NCBI RefSeq assembly: GCF_030053415.1 | Contig: NZ_JASGBJ010000001.1 | Location: 1,388,394-1,452,393, forward strand | Direction of reading: 5' to 3' | DNA length: 64,000 bases | Source: Marinobacter sp. CHS3-4 | GTDB lineage: Bacteria; Pseudomonadota; Gammaproteobacteria; Pseudomonadales; Oleiphilaceae | Shown: piece after piece, positions 9,829 to 18,109 of the stretch | Layout: each line of letters opens with the position of its first letter | Numbering within the stretch: the first letter of the stretch is position 1 | Program-made: the position numbers and the translations under genes | Notes under the pieces: generated by a model | Told to the model about the DNA's origin: nothing | What the model saw: only the letters and a program-made list of their open reading frames with translations | The model's database searches: none

Positions 9829-10251
9829 TTAGCGCCTTGCACTCTGCCTGGATTGCATGTCGCTCAGGTGATACCAGTTTTCGTCCAGTTCCCAGCGGAT
9901 TCGGTCAATGCCGGATTGGCCCAGGATGATGTCGCCAGCACGCGCCTGAACCTGAGCCATTTCACGCTCCGCTCGCTGCCACTCCCGGCTGGTGTCGGCA
10001 AGATTACGCATGCTCGGGAAAACCGCGTTCAGCGCATCCCGGGTTGGGGTGGAGTGAGAGCGTAAGGAACTCATAATGGCGGTATTTCCTTCCACTCGAA
10101 CAACCCGGTGCTGGTAGGGATACTTGGCCACAATGTCGTCGTCCTGAAGGGCATGGTTGAGGCTGATGACCTCAAAGCCACGCCATCCCAGCCAGCCTAC
10201 AAATATAGCGGCGACCAGCATTACGATGATGAATTGCTTCCTGTCCGTCAT
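9829..10251 (-). CDS. Uncharacterised membrane-anchored protein, 140 aa
   Basis: I do not recognise this protein. Residues about 7-26 form one hydrophobic helix after a basic N-terminus (MTDRKQ), so it is probably a single-pass protein with a periplasmic domain. The rest is mostly charged and helical (SREWQRAEREMAQVQARAGD) and ends RQSARR. It is only 9 bp upstream of srkA on the same strand and probably begins the transcript running to cmoB. No function is inferred. Confidence 0.7.
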   Translation of the reverse strand: MTDRKQFIIVMLVAAIFVGWLGWRGFEVISLNHALQDDDIVAKYPYQHRVVRVEGNTAIMSSLRSHSTPTRDALNAVFPSMRNLADTSREWQRAEREMAQVQARAGDIILGQSGIDRIRWELDENWYHLSDMQSRQSARR

Positions 10252-10399
10252 TGATCTTTGGCTCCCAGCACTTGCTTCAGCGCGAAGTATAACGGTTTTA
10301 GGGGTGTCACCGTAATGCGATTGCTGGTTTTTACTGCGCCGTGCTTTTGAGATACTCGATGGCTTGCTTCGTTACAGTCTCTTCAGTCGGATCAAAGCC

Positions 10400-11512
10400 A
10401 TGACAGATCTCGATATCTTCCAGACCCATTCCGTTGTTGTCGGTGCTGGCGTTGTTGGGCTGGCTGTGGCCAGGGCCCTGGCACGCCAGGGCAGGGAAGT
10501 GATTGTGCTTGAGTCCGGGCCGAGATTTGGCGAGGGCGTGTCGTCGCGCAACAGCGAGGTGGTCCATGCTGGTATCTACTACCCGGAGGATTCGCTGAAG
10601 GCAGAGCTTTGCGTAAAGGGACGGCAAGACCTTTATGAGTTCTGTGGCTCTCGCCATTTGCCGATCCATAAATGTGGAAAGTGGATCGTTGCTCAGGGGC
10701 CGGAGGTTGAAAGGCTTGCAGCGATAAAAGCTCAGGCCTCGCGCAATGGCGTGGATTTGCATTGGTGGGAAGGGCCTTCATTCAAATCCAGGCTCCCTGA
10801 GGTCAACGCGCACGCCGCGCTGTTTTCGCCGGAGACCGGCATTGTAGATAGTCATGCCATGATGTTGGCTTTACTGGGGGAGCTTGAAGATGCCGGCGGG
10901 CAGTTGATTTGTCAGGCGCCCGTTGAGCAGGTTGTCAGTGAGCCTGCTGGATATCGTATCAGGGTGGGTGGTCAGGCGCCCTGCTGGCTACAAGCCTCTC
11001 AGCTTGTCAATTCGGCAGGGCTTGGTGCCATTGCTTTGGCTCAGCGATTGGAGGGGTTGCCCGATCAATGTATTCCGCGGCCGTTTTATGCCAGAGGCGT
11101 GTACTTCAGCTATCCGGGAAAACATCCCTTCCGGTCTTTGGTGTATCCCGTCCCCGAACCGGGAGGGCTCGGCATTCATCTGACGCTGGATATGGCCGGA
11201 CAGGTGCGCTTCGGCCCGGATGTTGAATGGGTGGAAACCCCCGATTTCACCGTGGATGGCCAGCGAGCGAGCCAGTTTGCGGCGAGTGTCCGCAGGTGGT
11301 GGCCGAGGCTGGACGAGCGTCGCCTTCAGCCTGCGTACGCGGGCGTCAGGCCTAAGCTTCATGGCCCTGAGGATTCGTTTGCGGACTTTCAGATTCAGGG
11401 GCAGGCCGACCATGGATTGCCCGGTCTGGTGAATCTGTTCGGGATTGAGTCCCCCGGGCTTACCGCCTCACTGGCGATAGCGGATCGGGTTGCCGATCTG
11501 CTTGGCCAGTAG
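10400..11512 (+). CDS. FAD-dependent oxidoreductase, LhgO/DAO family
   Basis: 370-residue flavoprotein of the DAO superfamily, most like L-2-hydroxyglutarate dehydrogenase. The N-terminal dinucleotide-binding motif VVGAGVVGLAVARALA is followed by EVIVLESGPRFGEGVSSRNSEVVHAGIYY; the SSRNSEVVHAG block is shared with LhgO-type enzymes. The C-terminus has GIESPGLTASLAIADRVADL. I start at ATG 10400 (MTDLDIFQTHSVVVGAG) rather than a TTG 12 codons upstream. It stands alone, with unrelated genes on both sides. The substrate cannot be fixed from sequence; a 2-hydroxyglutarate-like hydroxyacid is the best guess. Confidence 0.85.
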   Translation: MTDLDIFQTHSVVVGAGVVGLAVARALARQGREVIVLESGPRFGEGVSSRNSEVVHAGIYYPEDSLKAELCVKGRQDLYEFCGSRHLPIHKCGKWIVAQGPEVERLAAIKAQASRNGVDLHWWEGPSFKSRLPEVNAHAALFSPETGIVDSHAMMLALLGELEDAGGQLICQAPVEQVVSEPAGYRIRVGGQAPCWLQASQLVNSAGLGAIALAQRLEGLPDQCIPRPFYARGVYFSYPGKHPFRSLVYPVPEPGGLGIHLTLDMAGQVRFGPDVEWVETPDFTVDGQRASQFAASVRRWWPRLDERRLQPAYAGVRPKLHGPEDSFADFQIQGQADHGLPGLVNLFGIESPGLTASLAIADRVADLLGQ

Positions 11513-11519
11513 TTGCGAG

Positions 11520-12245
11520 CTACCCCGGCGTGCGCGCCAGCGCCCAAATTTCGATCTCCTTTACGCCCACCTCTTTCATGACCGCGGCCAATTGACGGGT
11601 GGTAGCGCCGGTGGTTATTACGTCGTCTACCAATGCGACTCTGTCTGGCAGGAGTTTGGTCACCGCAAACACTCCCTGAAGATTGGCCAGTCGGGCCTGG
11701 CGATTAAGGCCGCGTTGGGTCGGCGTGTATCGCGTTCTTTTCAAAGAATCTGCAGACCAGGGGATGCCCAGCTCACGGCTGAGATGTTCGGCAATGTCGG
11801 CTGCCTGGTTGAAACCTCTTTTCCTGCGGCGCGCCGGATGCATAGGTGCGGGGATCAAAAGCTCTGGTCGGCGCTCCGGCGGGCGGTAGAAGGTCTTTTC
11901 GACTGTTTTCGATAATCCGTGGATCAAAGGCCGTGCGTAGGCTCGCTGTCCGGAATCCTTGTACCTTTGGACCAGGGCGTCCACGGGAAACCGGTAGCGC
12001 CACGGGGCGATTGTCCGGCTAAACGCAGGTGGGTCTTTTAGGCATTGTCCACAGACTAAATTGCCGCTGCTGAACGGCAGCGGCAGGGCGCAAACTCTGC
12101 ACTGACACAGGTTTTCGGGCAGGTCATTCGCACAATTCAGGCATAGGCCGAAGTGGCCATTGGGGGAATGACAGGCAACGCAGCTTCCTTTGCTGTTAAC
12201 CTTTAGTGCAAACAAGGTTGACAGCGACTTCAGTCCCTTTATCAT
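11520..12245 (-). CDS. comF: ComF family phosphoribosyltransferase-like protein
   Basis: 241-residue ComF/GntX-type protein, linked in other bacteria to DNA uptake or use of DNA as a nutrient. The N-terminal half has paired cysteines suggesting zinc binding (CVAC, CLNC, CQCRVC, CGQC). The C-terminal half is a type I PRTase-like domain with RRRKRGFNQA and the PRPP loop VALVDDVITTGATT. The correct start is ATG 12245 (MIKGLKSL). The open frame runs on across the opposite strand of bioB, but that extension is a coding shadow. It is divergent from bioB, and its first codons contain the bio promoter and operator, the usual comF-bioB arrangement in this group. Confidence 0.92.
   Translation of the reverse strand: MIKGLKSLSTLFALKVNSKGSCVACHSPNGHFGLCLNCANDLPENLCQCRVCALPLPFSSGNLVCGQCLKDPPAFSRTIAPWRYRFPVDALVQRYKDSGQRAYARPLIHGLSKTVEKTFYRPPERRPELLIPAPMHPARRRKRGFNQAADIAEHLSRELGIPWSADSLKRTRYTPTQRGLNRQARLANLQGVFAVTKLLPDRVALVDDVITTGATTRQLAAVMKEVGVKEIEIWALARTPG
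12193..12245 (+). promoter_or_regulatory. bioB promoter with BirA-like operator
   Basis: Two inverted half-sites, CTGTTAACC (12193-12201) and GGTTGACAG (12216-12224), are 14 bp apart. Each matches 7 of 9 positions of the proteobacterial BirA site TTGTAAACC-N14/15-GGTTTACAA. The right half-site contains the -35 box TTGACA (12218-12223), followed after 16 bp by TATCAT (12240-12245). The bioB ATG is about 49 bp further on. A repressor bound here would block RNA polymerase. The site lies inside the start of comF, so the overlap is constrained by two functions. Confidence 0.7.
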
Positions 12246-12293
12246 TTGGTCATCCGTTAACCAGCGAACTATGGAAAGTAACAGGACTCTATT

Positions 12294-13376
12294 ATGGCCG
12301 CCACCGAACCACTCACCAAGCCTCTTGCAACCGCACGACACGACTGGACCATGCAGGAAGCCCGTGCACTGTTCGAGCTGCCATTCAATGATCTGATGTT
12401 TCGGGCCCAGAGTGTTCATCGGGAAAATTTTGATCCCAATGAGGTTCAGGTCAGCACCCTGTTGTCGATCAAGACCGGCGCCTGCCCGGAGGATTGTAAA
12501 TACTGCCCTCAAAGCGGCCATTACAACACGGGCCTGGACAAGGAAAAGTTGCTCGAGATTGAAAAGGTGGTTGCAGAAGCCAAAGCGGCCAAAGAAAAAG
12601 GCGCCTCGCGTTTTTGTATGGGCGCTGCCTGGCGTAGCCCCTCCAAGAAGGACATGGGTTACGTTGTGGACATGGTGAAACAGGTGAAATCCCTGGGCCT
12701 TGAAACCTGCATGACCCTGGGAATGCTGGAACAGGAGCAGGCGGATGAATTGGCCGAGGCGGGCCTGGATTACTACAACCACAATCTGGATACCTCCGAG
12801 AAGTATTACAGTCACATCATTACGACGCGGACCTACCAGGACCGTCTGGATACGCTGGATAACGTGCGTAAGGCTGGCATGAAAGTGTGCTGTGGCGGCA
12901 TTGTCGGGATGGGTGAAGACCCGGACGACCGCGTCGGATTGCTGGTTCAACTGGCTAACCTGCCACAGCAGCCGGAAAGCGTACCGGTCAACATGTTGGT
13001 GAAAGTGCCAGGCACGCCCATGGAAGATGTGGAAGATCTGGATCCGTTTGACTTCATTCGGACCATTGCGGTGGCGCGCATCATGATGCCTGCGTCTCAC
13101 GTTCGCCTTTCTGCAGGCCGTGAGGAAATGAATGAGCAAATGCAGTCTCTGTGTTTCCTGGCCGGTGCCAACTCGATTTTCTACGGTGAGAAACTGCTGA
13201 CCACTGCCAATCCGCAGGCTGACGCTGACATGGCGCTGTTCCGCCGCCTTGGTATCCGCCCGGAAGAGCGCGAACAGGCCCACCCTGAAGAGGCCGAAGA
13301 GGAAGCGCTGGCTGAAGCAGTGGAGTATGAGCAGAACCGCCATCTGTTCTATGACGCGACCCAGGAATCCGCGTAA
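12294..13376 (+). CDS. bioB: Biotin synthase BioB
   Basis: 360-residue radical SAM enzyme that inserts sulfur into dethiobiotin. The radical SAM cluster motif [12 protein letters not shown] (about residues 63-74) and downstream family segments ([39 protein letters not shown]) are all present. The C-terminus is acidic ([16 protein letters not shown]), as in related marine genera. It is the first gene of bioB-F-H-C-D, behind a promoter with a BirA-like operator, so it is probably repressed when biotin is plentiful. Confidence 0.98.
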   Translation: MAATEPLTKPLATARHDWTMQEARALFELPFNDLMFRAQSVHRENFDPNEVQVSTLLSIKTGACPEDCKYCPQSGHYNTGLDKEKLLEIEKVVAEAKAAKEKGASRFCMGAAWRSPSKKDMGYVVDMVKQVKSLGLETCMTLGMLEQEQADELAEAGLDYYNHNLDTSEKYYSHIITTRTYQDRLDTLDNVRKAGMKVCCGGIVGMGEDPDDRVGLLVQLANLPQQPESVPVNMLVKVPGTPMEDVEDLDPFDFIRTIAVARIMMPASHVRLSAGREEMNEQMQSLCFLAGANSIFYGEKLLTTANPQADADMALFRRLGIRPEEREQAHPEEAEEEALAEAVEYEQNRHLFYDATQESA

Positions 13377-13402
13377 CGCCCTGTCTGGCGCTGGAGACCA
13401 CC

Positions 13403-14581
13403 ATGCGTGATTTTGCGGGCGAGCTCGAGGAACGTAAAGCGGCTGGGCTCTACCGGGTTCGGCGTCAGATCAGCGGGCCGCAACAGCCAGCGCTGGTTTC
13501 CGACGGCGCTCCGTTACTGTCTTTCTGCAGTAATGACTATCTGGGGCTGGCAAGTCATCCTGAACTGACCCGCGTTGCCGCTGAAGCCATGAGTGAGAAT
13601 GGCCTTGGCGGCGCCGCGTCTCACCTTATCTGCGGTCATCACGACGCCCATCATCAGTTGGAAGAACGTCTGGCGCGATTTACCCAGCGCAGCTCGGCGT
13701 TATTCTTCTCTACCGGCTATATGGCAAATATGGGGGTCATATCTGCCCTCGCAGGGAGAGGCGATACGATTTTTTCAGATCGGTTGAATCATGCCTCCAT
13801 CATCGATGGCTGCATTCTCAGCCGCGCCAGAGTCAGGCGTTACCCTCACGGTGACACGGACGCACTGGAAACAATGCTGAAATCCACCGGCGGTCATAAG
13901 CTGGTGGTGACCGACGGCGTTTTCAGTATGGATGGCGACGTGGCGCCATTGAGGCAGCTTGCCAGTCTTTGCAAACGTCACGATGCGCTGCTGGTGGTGG
14001 ATGACGCCCACGGTATTGGTGTGCTGGGCCCGGAAGGGCGTGGCAGCCTTGCAGAGTTCGGGCTGACCGAAGAAGACGTACCGGTGTTGGTCGGTACCCT
14101 TGGTAAGGCAGTCGGCACCAGCGGTGCATTTGTATCAGGACCCGGGGTATTGATGGACTACCTGGTGCAGAAGGCGCGCACTTACATCTATACCACAGCG
14201 ATGCCGCCGGCCATTGCAGCGGCAACCTGTGCCAGTCTAGACCTTATTGAACGCGAGCAGGCCCGCCGGGATCACCTGCAGTCCCTGATCCGTCATTTTC
14301 GCCAACAAGCGTCCGCGATGGGGTATCAGCTCATGGCATCGGATACCCCCATTCAACCCATCATGCTGGGCGACAACTGGACAGCACTGGCACTCAGCGG
14401 GGCACTGGAAGAGCGGGGGTTACTGGTCACCGCTATTCGCCCTCCGACCGTGCCAGATGGCGAAGCACGGCTAAGGGTCACCCTCAGTGCTGCCCATACC
14501 TGGGATGATTTGAACCAGTTATTGGCCGGGCTGGATGAGAGTCGTTCACTTCTGGCCCCGGCGGCTGAACAGGCGGTATGA
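13403..14581 (+). CDS. bioF: 8-amino-7-oxononanoate synthase BioF
   Basis: 392-residue PLP-dependent alpha-oxoamine synthase that joins pimeloyl-ACP with alanine. The family segments CSNDYLGLASHPELT, HASIIDGCILSRAR and VDDAHGIGVLGPEGRGS are present. The PLP lysine lies in VGTLGKAVGTSGAF (about residue 236). It starts 26 bp after bioB, and its stop overlaps the ATG of the next gene (ATGA), indicating translational coupling. Confidence 0.97.
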   Translation: MRDFAGELEERKAAGLYRVRRQISGPQQPALVSDGAPLLSFCSNDYLGLASHPELTRVAAEAMSENGLGGAASHLICGHHDAHHQLEERLARFTQRSSALFFSTGYMANMGVISALAGRGDTIFSDRLNHASIIDGCILSRARVRRYPHGDTDALETMLKSTGGHKLVVTDGVFSMDGDVAPLRQLASLCKRHDALLVVDDAHGIGVLGPEGRGSLAEFGLTEEDVPVLVGTLGKAVGTSGAFVSGPGVLMDYLVQKARTYIYTTAMPPAIAAATCASLDLIEREQARRDHLQSLIRHFRQQASAMGYQLMASDTPIQPIMLGDNWTALALSGALEERGLLVTAIRPPTVPDGEARLRVTLSAAHTWDDLNQLLAGLDESRSLLAPAAEQAV

Positions 14582-15330
14582 CCCGGGCCTGGCGAAGCCT
14601 GCCCCTGATCGTGGTTGGGGGATGGGGCGTGGACGCTCTGATGTTGGCGCCAGTGGTTCGGAGCTGGCCCGCCGAAGTTCGTTATGAATCTCTGAATGAT
14701 GAGTTGCTGGCAGACTGCGGTTCGATTTGCGAGGTCGCCGATGTTCTGACCCGTCGGCACCCGGAACCGGCAGTTTGGCTGGGCTGGTCGCAGGGGGCGC
14801 AGGTGGCTATGGCGGCAGCCGGTGTGAAGGATTCGCTAGTCCAGTCGGTGGTGACCGTAGCCGGCTTCCCCCGGTTTGTTAAAGCCCCTGAATGGCCCTG
14901 TGGTATGGAGCCGGCCACGTTCCAGGCGTTTGTAGCAGGCCTGAATTCCAACGCTCAGCGAACCTGGCGTCGTTTCCAACAGCTGATGATTCACGGTTGC
15001 CGACAAAGCGAGCGCTCGGAAGCGCGGCAGGAACTCATGACCTGGATTGAAAACGGGCCTGCTGCGTCAGCGGCGAATCTGGTTAAGGGGCTGCAGTGGC
15101 TGGCCGACGAGGACCAAAGAAAGGTCTGGCAATGTTCAGACGTGCCTGCGCTTCACCTTTCAGGAAGCCACGATACTCTGGTCGCTCCATGGGATCAGCA
15201 ATTGTCCCTGCCCGAATGCGCCGAATGTCGGGTGATTCCCGGCATGACCCATTGGCCCCGAGGTCAGCATGCGATCAACTGCGGTCGGTCTATGGCTGAA
15301 TTTTTTACCCAGCAGCAGGAGGTGGTATGA
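14578..15330 (+). CDS. bioH: BioH-like pimeloyl-ACP methyl ester esterase
   Basis: 250-residue alpha/beta hydrolase. Position between bioF and bioC, with 4-bp ATGA overlaps on both sides, makes it the likely BioH, which frees pimeloyl-ACP from its methyl ester once the chain is complete. The N-terminal GGWG corresponds to the oxyanion region (VVGGWGVDALML). The nucleophile elbow is GWSQG (Ser about 71), where E. coli BioH has GWSLG. The acid and base are probably the Asp in SGSHDTLV and the His in GMTHWPRG. The sequence is divergent enough that the call rests partly on context. Confidence 0.8.
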   Translation: MTRAWRSLPLIVVGGWGVDALMLAPVVRSWPAEVRYESLNDELLADCGSICEVADVLTRRHPEPAVWLGWSQGAQVAMAAAGVKDSLVQSVVTVAGFPRFVKAPEWPCGMEPATFQAFVAGLNSNAQRTWRRFQQLMIHGCRQSERSEARQELMTWIENGPAASAANLVKGLQWLADEDQRKVWQCSDVPALHLSGSHDTLVAPWDQQLSLPECAECRVIPGMTHWPRGQHAINCGRSMAEFFTQQQEVV

Positions 15331-16151
15331 CTCTCCCTTCACAGCATAAGGCGTCTGTTGCCCCTGAAAAATCCGTTATTGCCAGGGATTTTGGGGCGGC
15401 CTCCAGAACATACGATCCCGCTGCCAGGCTCCAGCGCTACATGGGGCAGGTGATGGTCGACCGTATCCTTCCGGTATCGGATCGCGACAGCGAGAGACGT
15501 GGCCTTGCGCTGGATCTCGGCTGCGGCACCGGCTGGTTCACTCGAGAGATTGGCGAACGTGGTCGAGTTGAGCACACCGTTGGCGTCGATTTGGCCCCCG
15601 GCATGCTGCAGTTTGCGAAGTCTGCCTGTCCGACCGACTTGCAATGGTTGGCTGCGGATGCCGAAGTCCTGCCGTTTAAAGACAACAGTGTTGACCTGAT
15701 ATTCAGCAATTTGATGATCCAGTGGGCCGAGAACCCCGAGCAAGTGCTTTCTGAATGCCGTAGGGTGCTTAAACCGGGTGGTCAGCTCATGATGTCCACC
15801 TTGCTGGATGGCACGCTGTTTGAACTCAAAGAGGCCTGGCACAAAGCGGATCCCGATCACCAGCACGTCAATCGATTTGATACGGCAGATTCCTACGCGA
15901 GTTGGGTCAATCGAACCTTGCCAGAAGCCCGGTTAAGTCAGGAGACCATCCTCCTGGACTATCCGACGCCTATGGCGCTGTTGTCGGAGCTCAAGGCCAT
16001 TGGTGCGGGCTTTAAAGGCGCCGCACGACGTTCCAGTGCGACGGCGCCGGGCCGACTGCGAGCAATGTGTCGTCACTATCCAAGGGCAACCTCCGGGCAG
16101 GTTGTTGCTACCTATCAAGCCGCCTGGATTACCTTCCGGCTTCCTGAATAA
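15327..16151 (+). CDS. bioC: Malonyl-ACP O-methyltransferase BioC
   Basis: 274-residue SAM-dependent methyltransferase that caps malonyl-ACP with a methyl ester so that fatty-acid synthesis can build the pimeloyl chain. The N-terminal segment ARDFGAASRTYDPAARLQR is typical of BioC. SAM-binding motif I is ALDLGCGTGWFTREIG (about residue 61 onwards), followed by GVDLAPGMLQFAK and FSNLMIQWAENPEQVL. It is coupled to bioH by an ATGA overlap and followed by bioD after 19 bp. Confidence 0.95.
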   Translation: MTLPSQHKASVAPEKSVIARDFGAASRTYDPAARLQRYMGQVMVDRILPVSDRDSERRGLALDLGCGTGWFTREIGERGRVEHTVGVDLAPGMLQFAKSACPTDLQWLAADAEVLPFKDNSVDLIFSNLMIQWAENPEQVLSECRRVLKPGGQLMMSTLLDGTLFELKEAWHKADPDHQHVNRFDTADSYASWVNRTLPEARLSQETILLDYPTPMALLSELKAIGAGFKGAARRSSATAPGRLRAMCRHYPRATSGQVVATYQAAWITFRLPE

Positions 16152-16170
16152 CTGATAGAAGTGACGTTAG

Positions 16171-16863
16171 ATGGCAAAGAAGAGCTTTTTTGTGACTGGA
16201 ACAGATACGGGCGTTGGCAAAACCCTTGTGTCAGCGGCCATTCTGCAAGCTGCCGCGGCCAAAGGTTTGAGAACTCTGGCCATGAAGCCCATCGCTTCTG
16301 GCTGTGAGGAAACGCCGGAAGGGCTCAGAAATGAGGATGCGCTGACCCTGATCGAGGCTATGACGAAACCGCTCTCGTACGATCAGGTCAATCCGGTTGC
16401 GTTGGCTCCGGCCATTGCGCCCCATGTGGCCGCTGCTCAAGCCGGTCGCCAGGTCACGTCACAGAGGTTGGTCGGTTTTTGCCGCGGCTTGCAAACCCGC
16501 CCGGCGGACCTGCTGTTGGTTGAGGGAGCGGGTGGCTGGCGCGTGCCCCTGAACGATCGTGAGACCTACGCGGCTGTGCCCGTTTCACTCCAGATGCCCG
16601 TCATCATGGTGGTTCCGCTGCAGCTTGGGTGTATCAATCATGCGATGTTAACCGCAGAGGCCATCCGCCGGGACGGTCTTTCCCTTGCGGGCTGGGTGGC
16701 GAATCGACCACGGCAAGACCTTATGGATTGCGAGCAGGAGACCCTCGACTATCTGCAGGGCCATCTGGGCGCTCGCTGTCTGGGCGTGATGCCGTGGCAG
16801 GCCAATCCTGTTCCCTCAGCGATGGCCGAGCACCTGAACATTGACGCTCTGTTTGAAAAATGA
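16171..16863 (+). CDS. bioD: Dethiobiotin synthetase BioD
   Basis: 230-residue ATP-dependent carboxylase that closes the ureido ring of dethiobiotin. The P-loop GTDTGVGKT (about residues 10-18), the substrate segment MKPIASGCEETPEGLRNEDA and VEGAGGWRVPLN are intact. It is the last gene of the biotin operon. No bioA (DAPA aminotransferase) is in the window, so that step must be encoded elsewhere. Confidence 0.96.
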   Translation: MAKKSFFVTGTDTGVGKTLVSAAILQAAAAKGLRTLAMKPIASGCEETPEGLRNEDALTLIEAMTKPLSYDQVNPVALAPAIAPHVAAAQAGRQVTSQRLVGFCRGLQTRPADLLLVEGAGGWRVPLNDRETYAAVPVSLQMPVIMVVPLQLGCINHAMLTAEAIRRDGLSLAGWVANRPRQDLMDCEQETLDYLQGHLGARCLGVMPWQANPVPSAMAEHLNIDALFEK

Positions 16864-16913
16864 CCAATTTTGTGGCCTAATTGACGTTATACACCATCTT
16901 GGAATGAGACGTT

Positions 16914-17159
16914 ATGATCAATAACACGCTCGGAATTGGTATCCAGGGAGTTCAGGAAGGCATCCAGGGTATGGAGAAAGCCGCCCGCCAGATAGCTCGT
17001 GGAGGGGTGGATGGCCCCCAGGGTTCTGCCGAAAGTGCTGGCGGCCTGGTGGAGCCCATTCTGGATCTTAAGCTCTACGAAAGAAGTGTTGAGGCTTCTG
17101 CCCAGGTGGTCAAAACAGCGGACGAAACCCTTGGTACGTTGTTGGATATTAACGCCTGA
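16914..17159 (+). CDS. Small protein with flagellar rod/hook C-terminal-like motif
   Basis: 81-residue protein. Its last 30 residues (LDLKLYERSVEASAQVVKTA then DETLGTLLDINA) resemble the conserved C-terminal helix of flagellar rod and hook proteins such as FlgC and FlgG. The N-terminus (INNTLGIGIQGVQEGIQGME) also resembles the N-terminal helix of that group, but the whole middle domain is missing. It is therefore a miniature axial-protein-like polypeptide outside any flagellar cluster. I see no sigma-28 promoter upstream. It precedes the SprA-related gene by 42 bp. Confidence 0.7.
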   Translation: MINNTLGIGIQGVQEGIQGMEKAARQIARGGVDGPQGSAESAGGLVEPILDLKLYERSVEASAQVVKTADETLGTLLDINA

Positions 17160-17201
17160 TCCGGCGGGGCGCTCCCTCGCCTGCATGCCCAGTGATCACA
17201 A

Positions 17202-17870
17202 ATGAATCTCGTCAATCCCCTGTCTTCGAATCCGCTGACTTCCAAAGTCCCGGCATTCCGGGTCTCTGGAACGTCGGGCGCTACTACCTCTGCACCGAAA
17301 GCCGCTAATGAAACCGGTTCTGGTCAGCAGGAGGAGGGGAAGTCGAAGATTTCCGGGCGTACTGACAATCCCGAGGGCCTGGATTCTGCCGAGTTAAAGC
17401 AACTCACCGAACTCAAAGCACGCGATCGTGAAGTTCGAGCCCACGAGGCCGCCCATCAGGCGGTCGGTGGCCAGTACGCCGGCGCTATTTCGTACGTTTA
17501 TGAACGAGGCCCGGATGGCGCCCAGTACGCCGTTGGTGGCGAGGTCTCGATTGATACTTCGCCGGTCAGCGGTGATCCACAGGCGACCATTGAAAAAATG
17601 CGAACTGTTAGGGCGGCGGCTTTGGCCCCGGCCGAACCATCGCCGCAGGATCGAGCCGTGGCGGCTCAGGCGATGCAGTTGATGTTGCAGGCTCAGGCCG
17701 AATTGGCGACAGATTCCGGGAGTCGGGACTCGCAGGGCCCGAAGTCCGCTGAAAGCAGTAATACCCCACGAGTCAACGAAGACGCATCCAGAACCTACCA
17801 ATCTGTCGAAGGCTTCGCTGGTGCTGACGCCGAGCGGAGCCCGTCCGTCCCCTTCCAGGCAACTGCCTGA
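17202..17870 (+). CDS. SprA-related putative metalloprotease family protein
   Basis: 222-residue protein of the SprA-related (putative metalloprotease, CJM1_0395-like) family. A low-complexity Ser/Thr/Gly-rich N-terminus (1-60) leads into the conserved block LKARDREVRAHEAAHQAVGG. HEAAH fits a zinc-binding HExxH motif. The next block (YVYERGPDGAQYAVGGEVSI) and the following VSGDPQATIEKM are also family hallmarks. The C-terminal 60 residues are disordered and acidic/serine-rich. There is no signal peptide. The molecular role of the family is not established as far as I know. Confidence 0.8.
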   Translation: MNLVNPLSSNPLTSKVPAFRVSGTSGATTSAPKAANETGSGQQEEGKSKISGRTDNPEGLDSAELKQLTELKARDREVRAHEAAHQAVGGQYAGAISYVYERGPDGAQYAVGGEVSIDTSPVSGDPQATIEKMRTVRAAALAPAEPSPQDRAVAAQAMQLMLQAQAELATDSGSRDSQGPKSAESSNTPRVNEDASRTYQSVEGFAGADAERSPSVPFQATA

Positions 17871-17965
17871 AAAACCTCTTTTTCCGACCTGTTAGTTGCG
17901 GGCACGAGCCTGAATCAACTGAAATATTTGTGCACAAAACCATACACAAATTTCAAAGCTTTCTA

Positions 17966-18010
17966 TTGACAATTCTGTGCCTCTAAACGTATGTTTCAAA
18001 CAAGTGTTTA
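17966..18010 (+). promoter_or_regulatory. Acyl-CoA dehydrogenase promoter with PsrA-like site
   Basis: A -35 box TTGACA (17966-17971) and a -10-like TATGTT (17990-17995) are 18 bp apart. Overlapping and following the -10 is CAAAC-AAGT-GTTTA (17997-18010). This fits the Pseudomonas PsrA operator (G/C)AAAC(N2-4)GTTT(G/C) except for the last base. A second overlapping palindrome, GTTTCAAAC, occupies 17993-18001. PsrA is a TetR-family repressor released by long-chain fatty acids or their CoA esters, which fits control of the beta-oxidation gene that starts about 100 bp downstream. Confidence 0.6.
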
Positions 18011-18109
18011 ATTTGCGGCGAAGGAACCGTTCTGGCCGCCGATTCAAACCCCAAGGCAAACCGTCGCAACCGGGTTGCGATAGCGAATGAACAATTGAGG
18101 TGAAGCCCA

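Noticed and set aside
12246..13343. Upstream extension of the comF reading frame to about 607 residues
   Set aside because: It lies antisense to bioB, has no family similarity beyond MIKGLKSL, and comF proteins are about 240 aa. The extension is a coding shadow.
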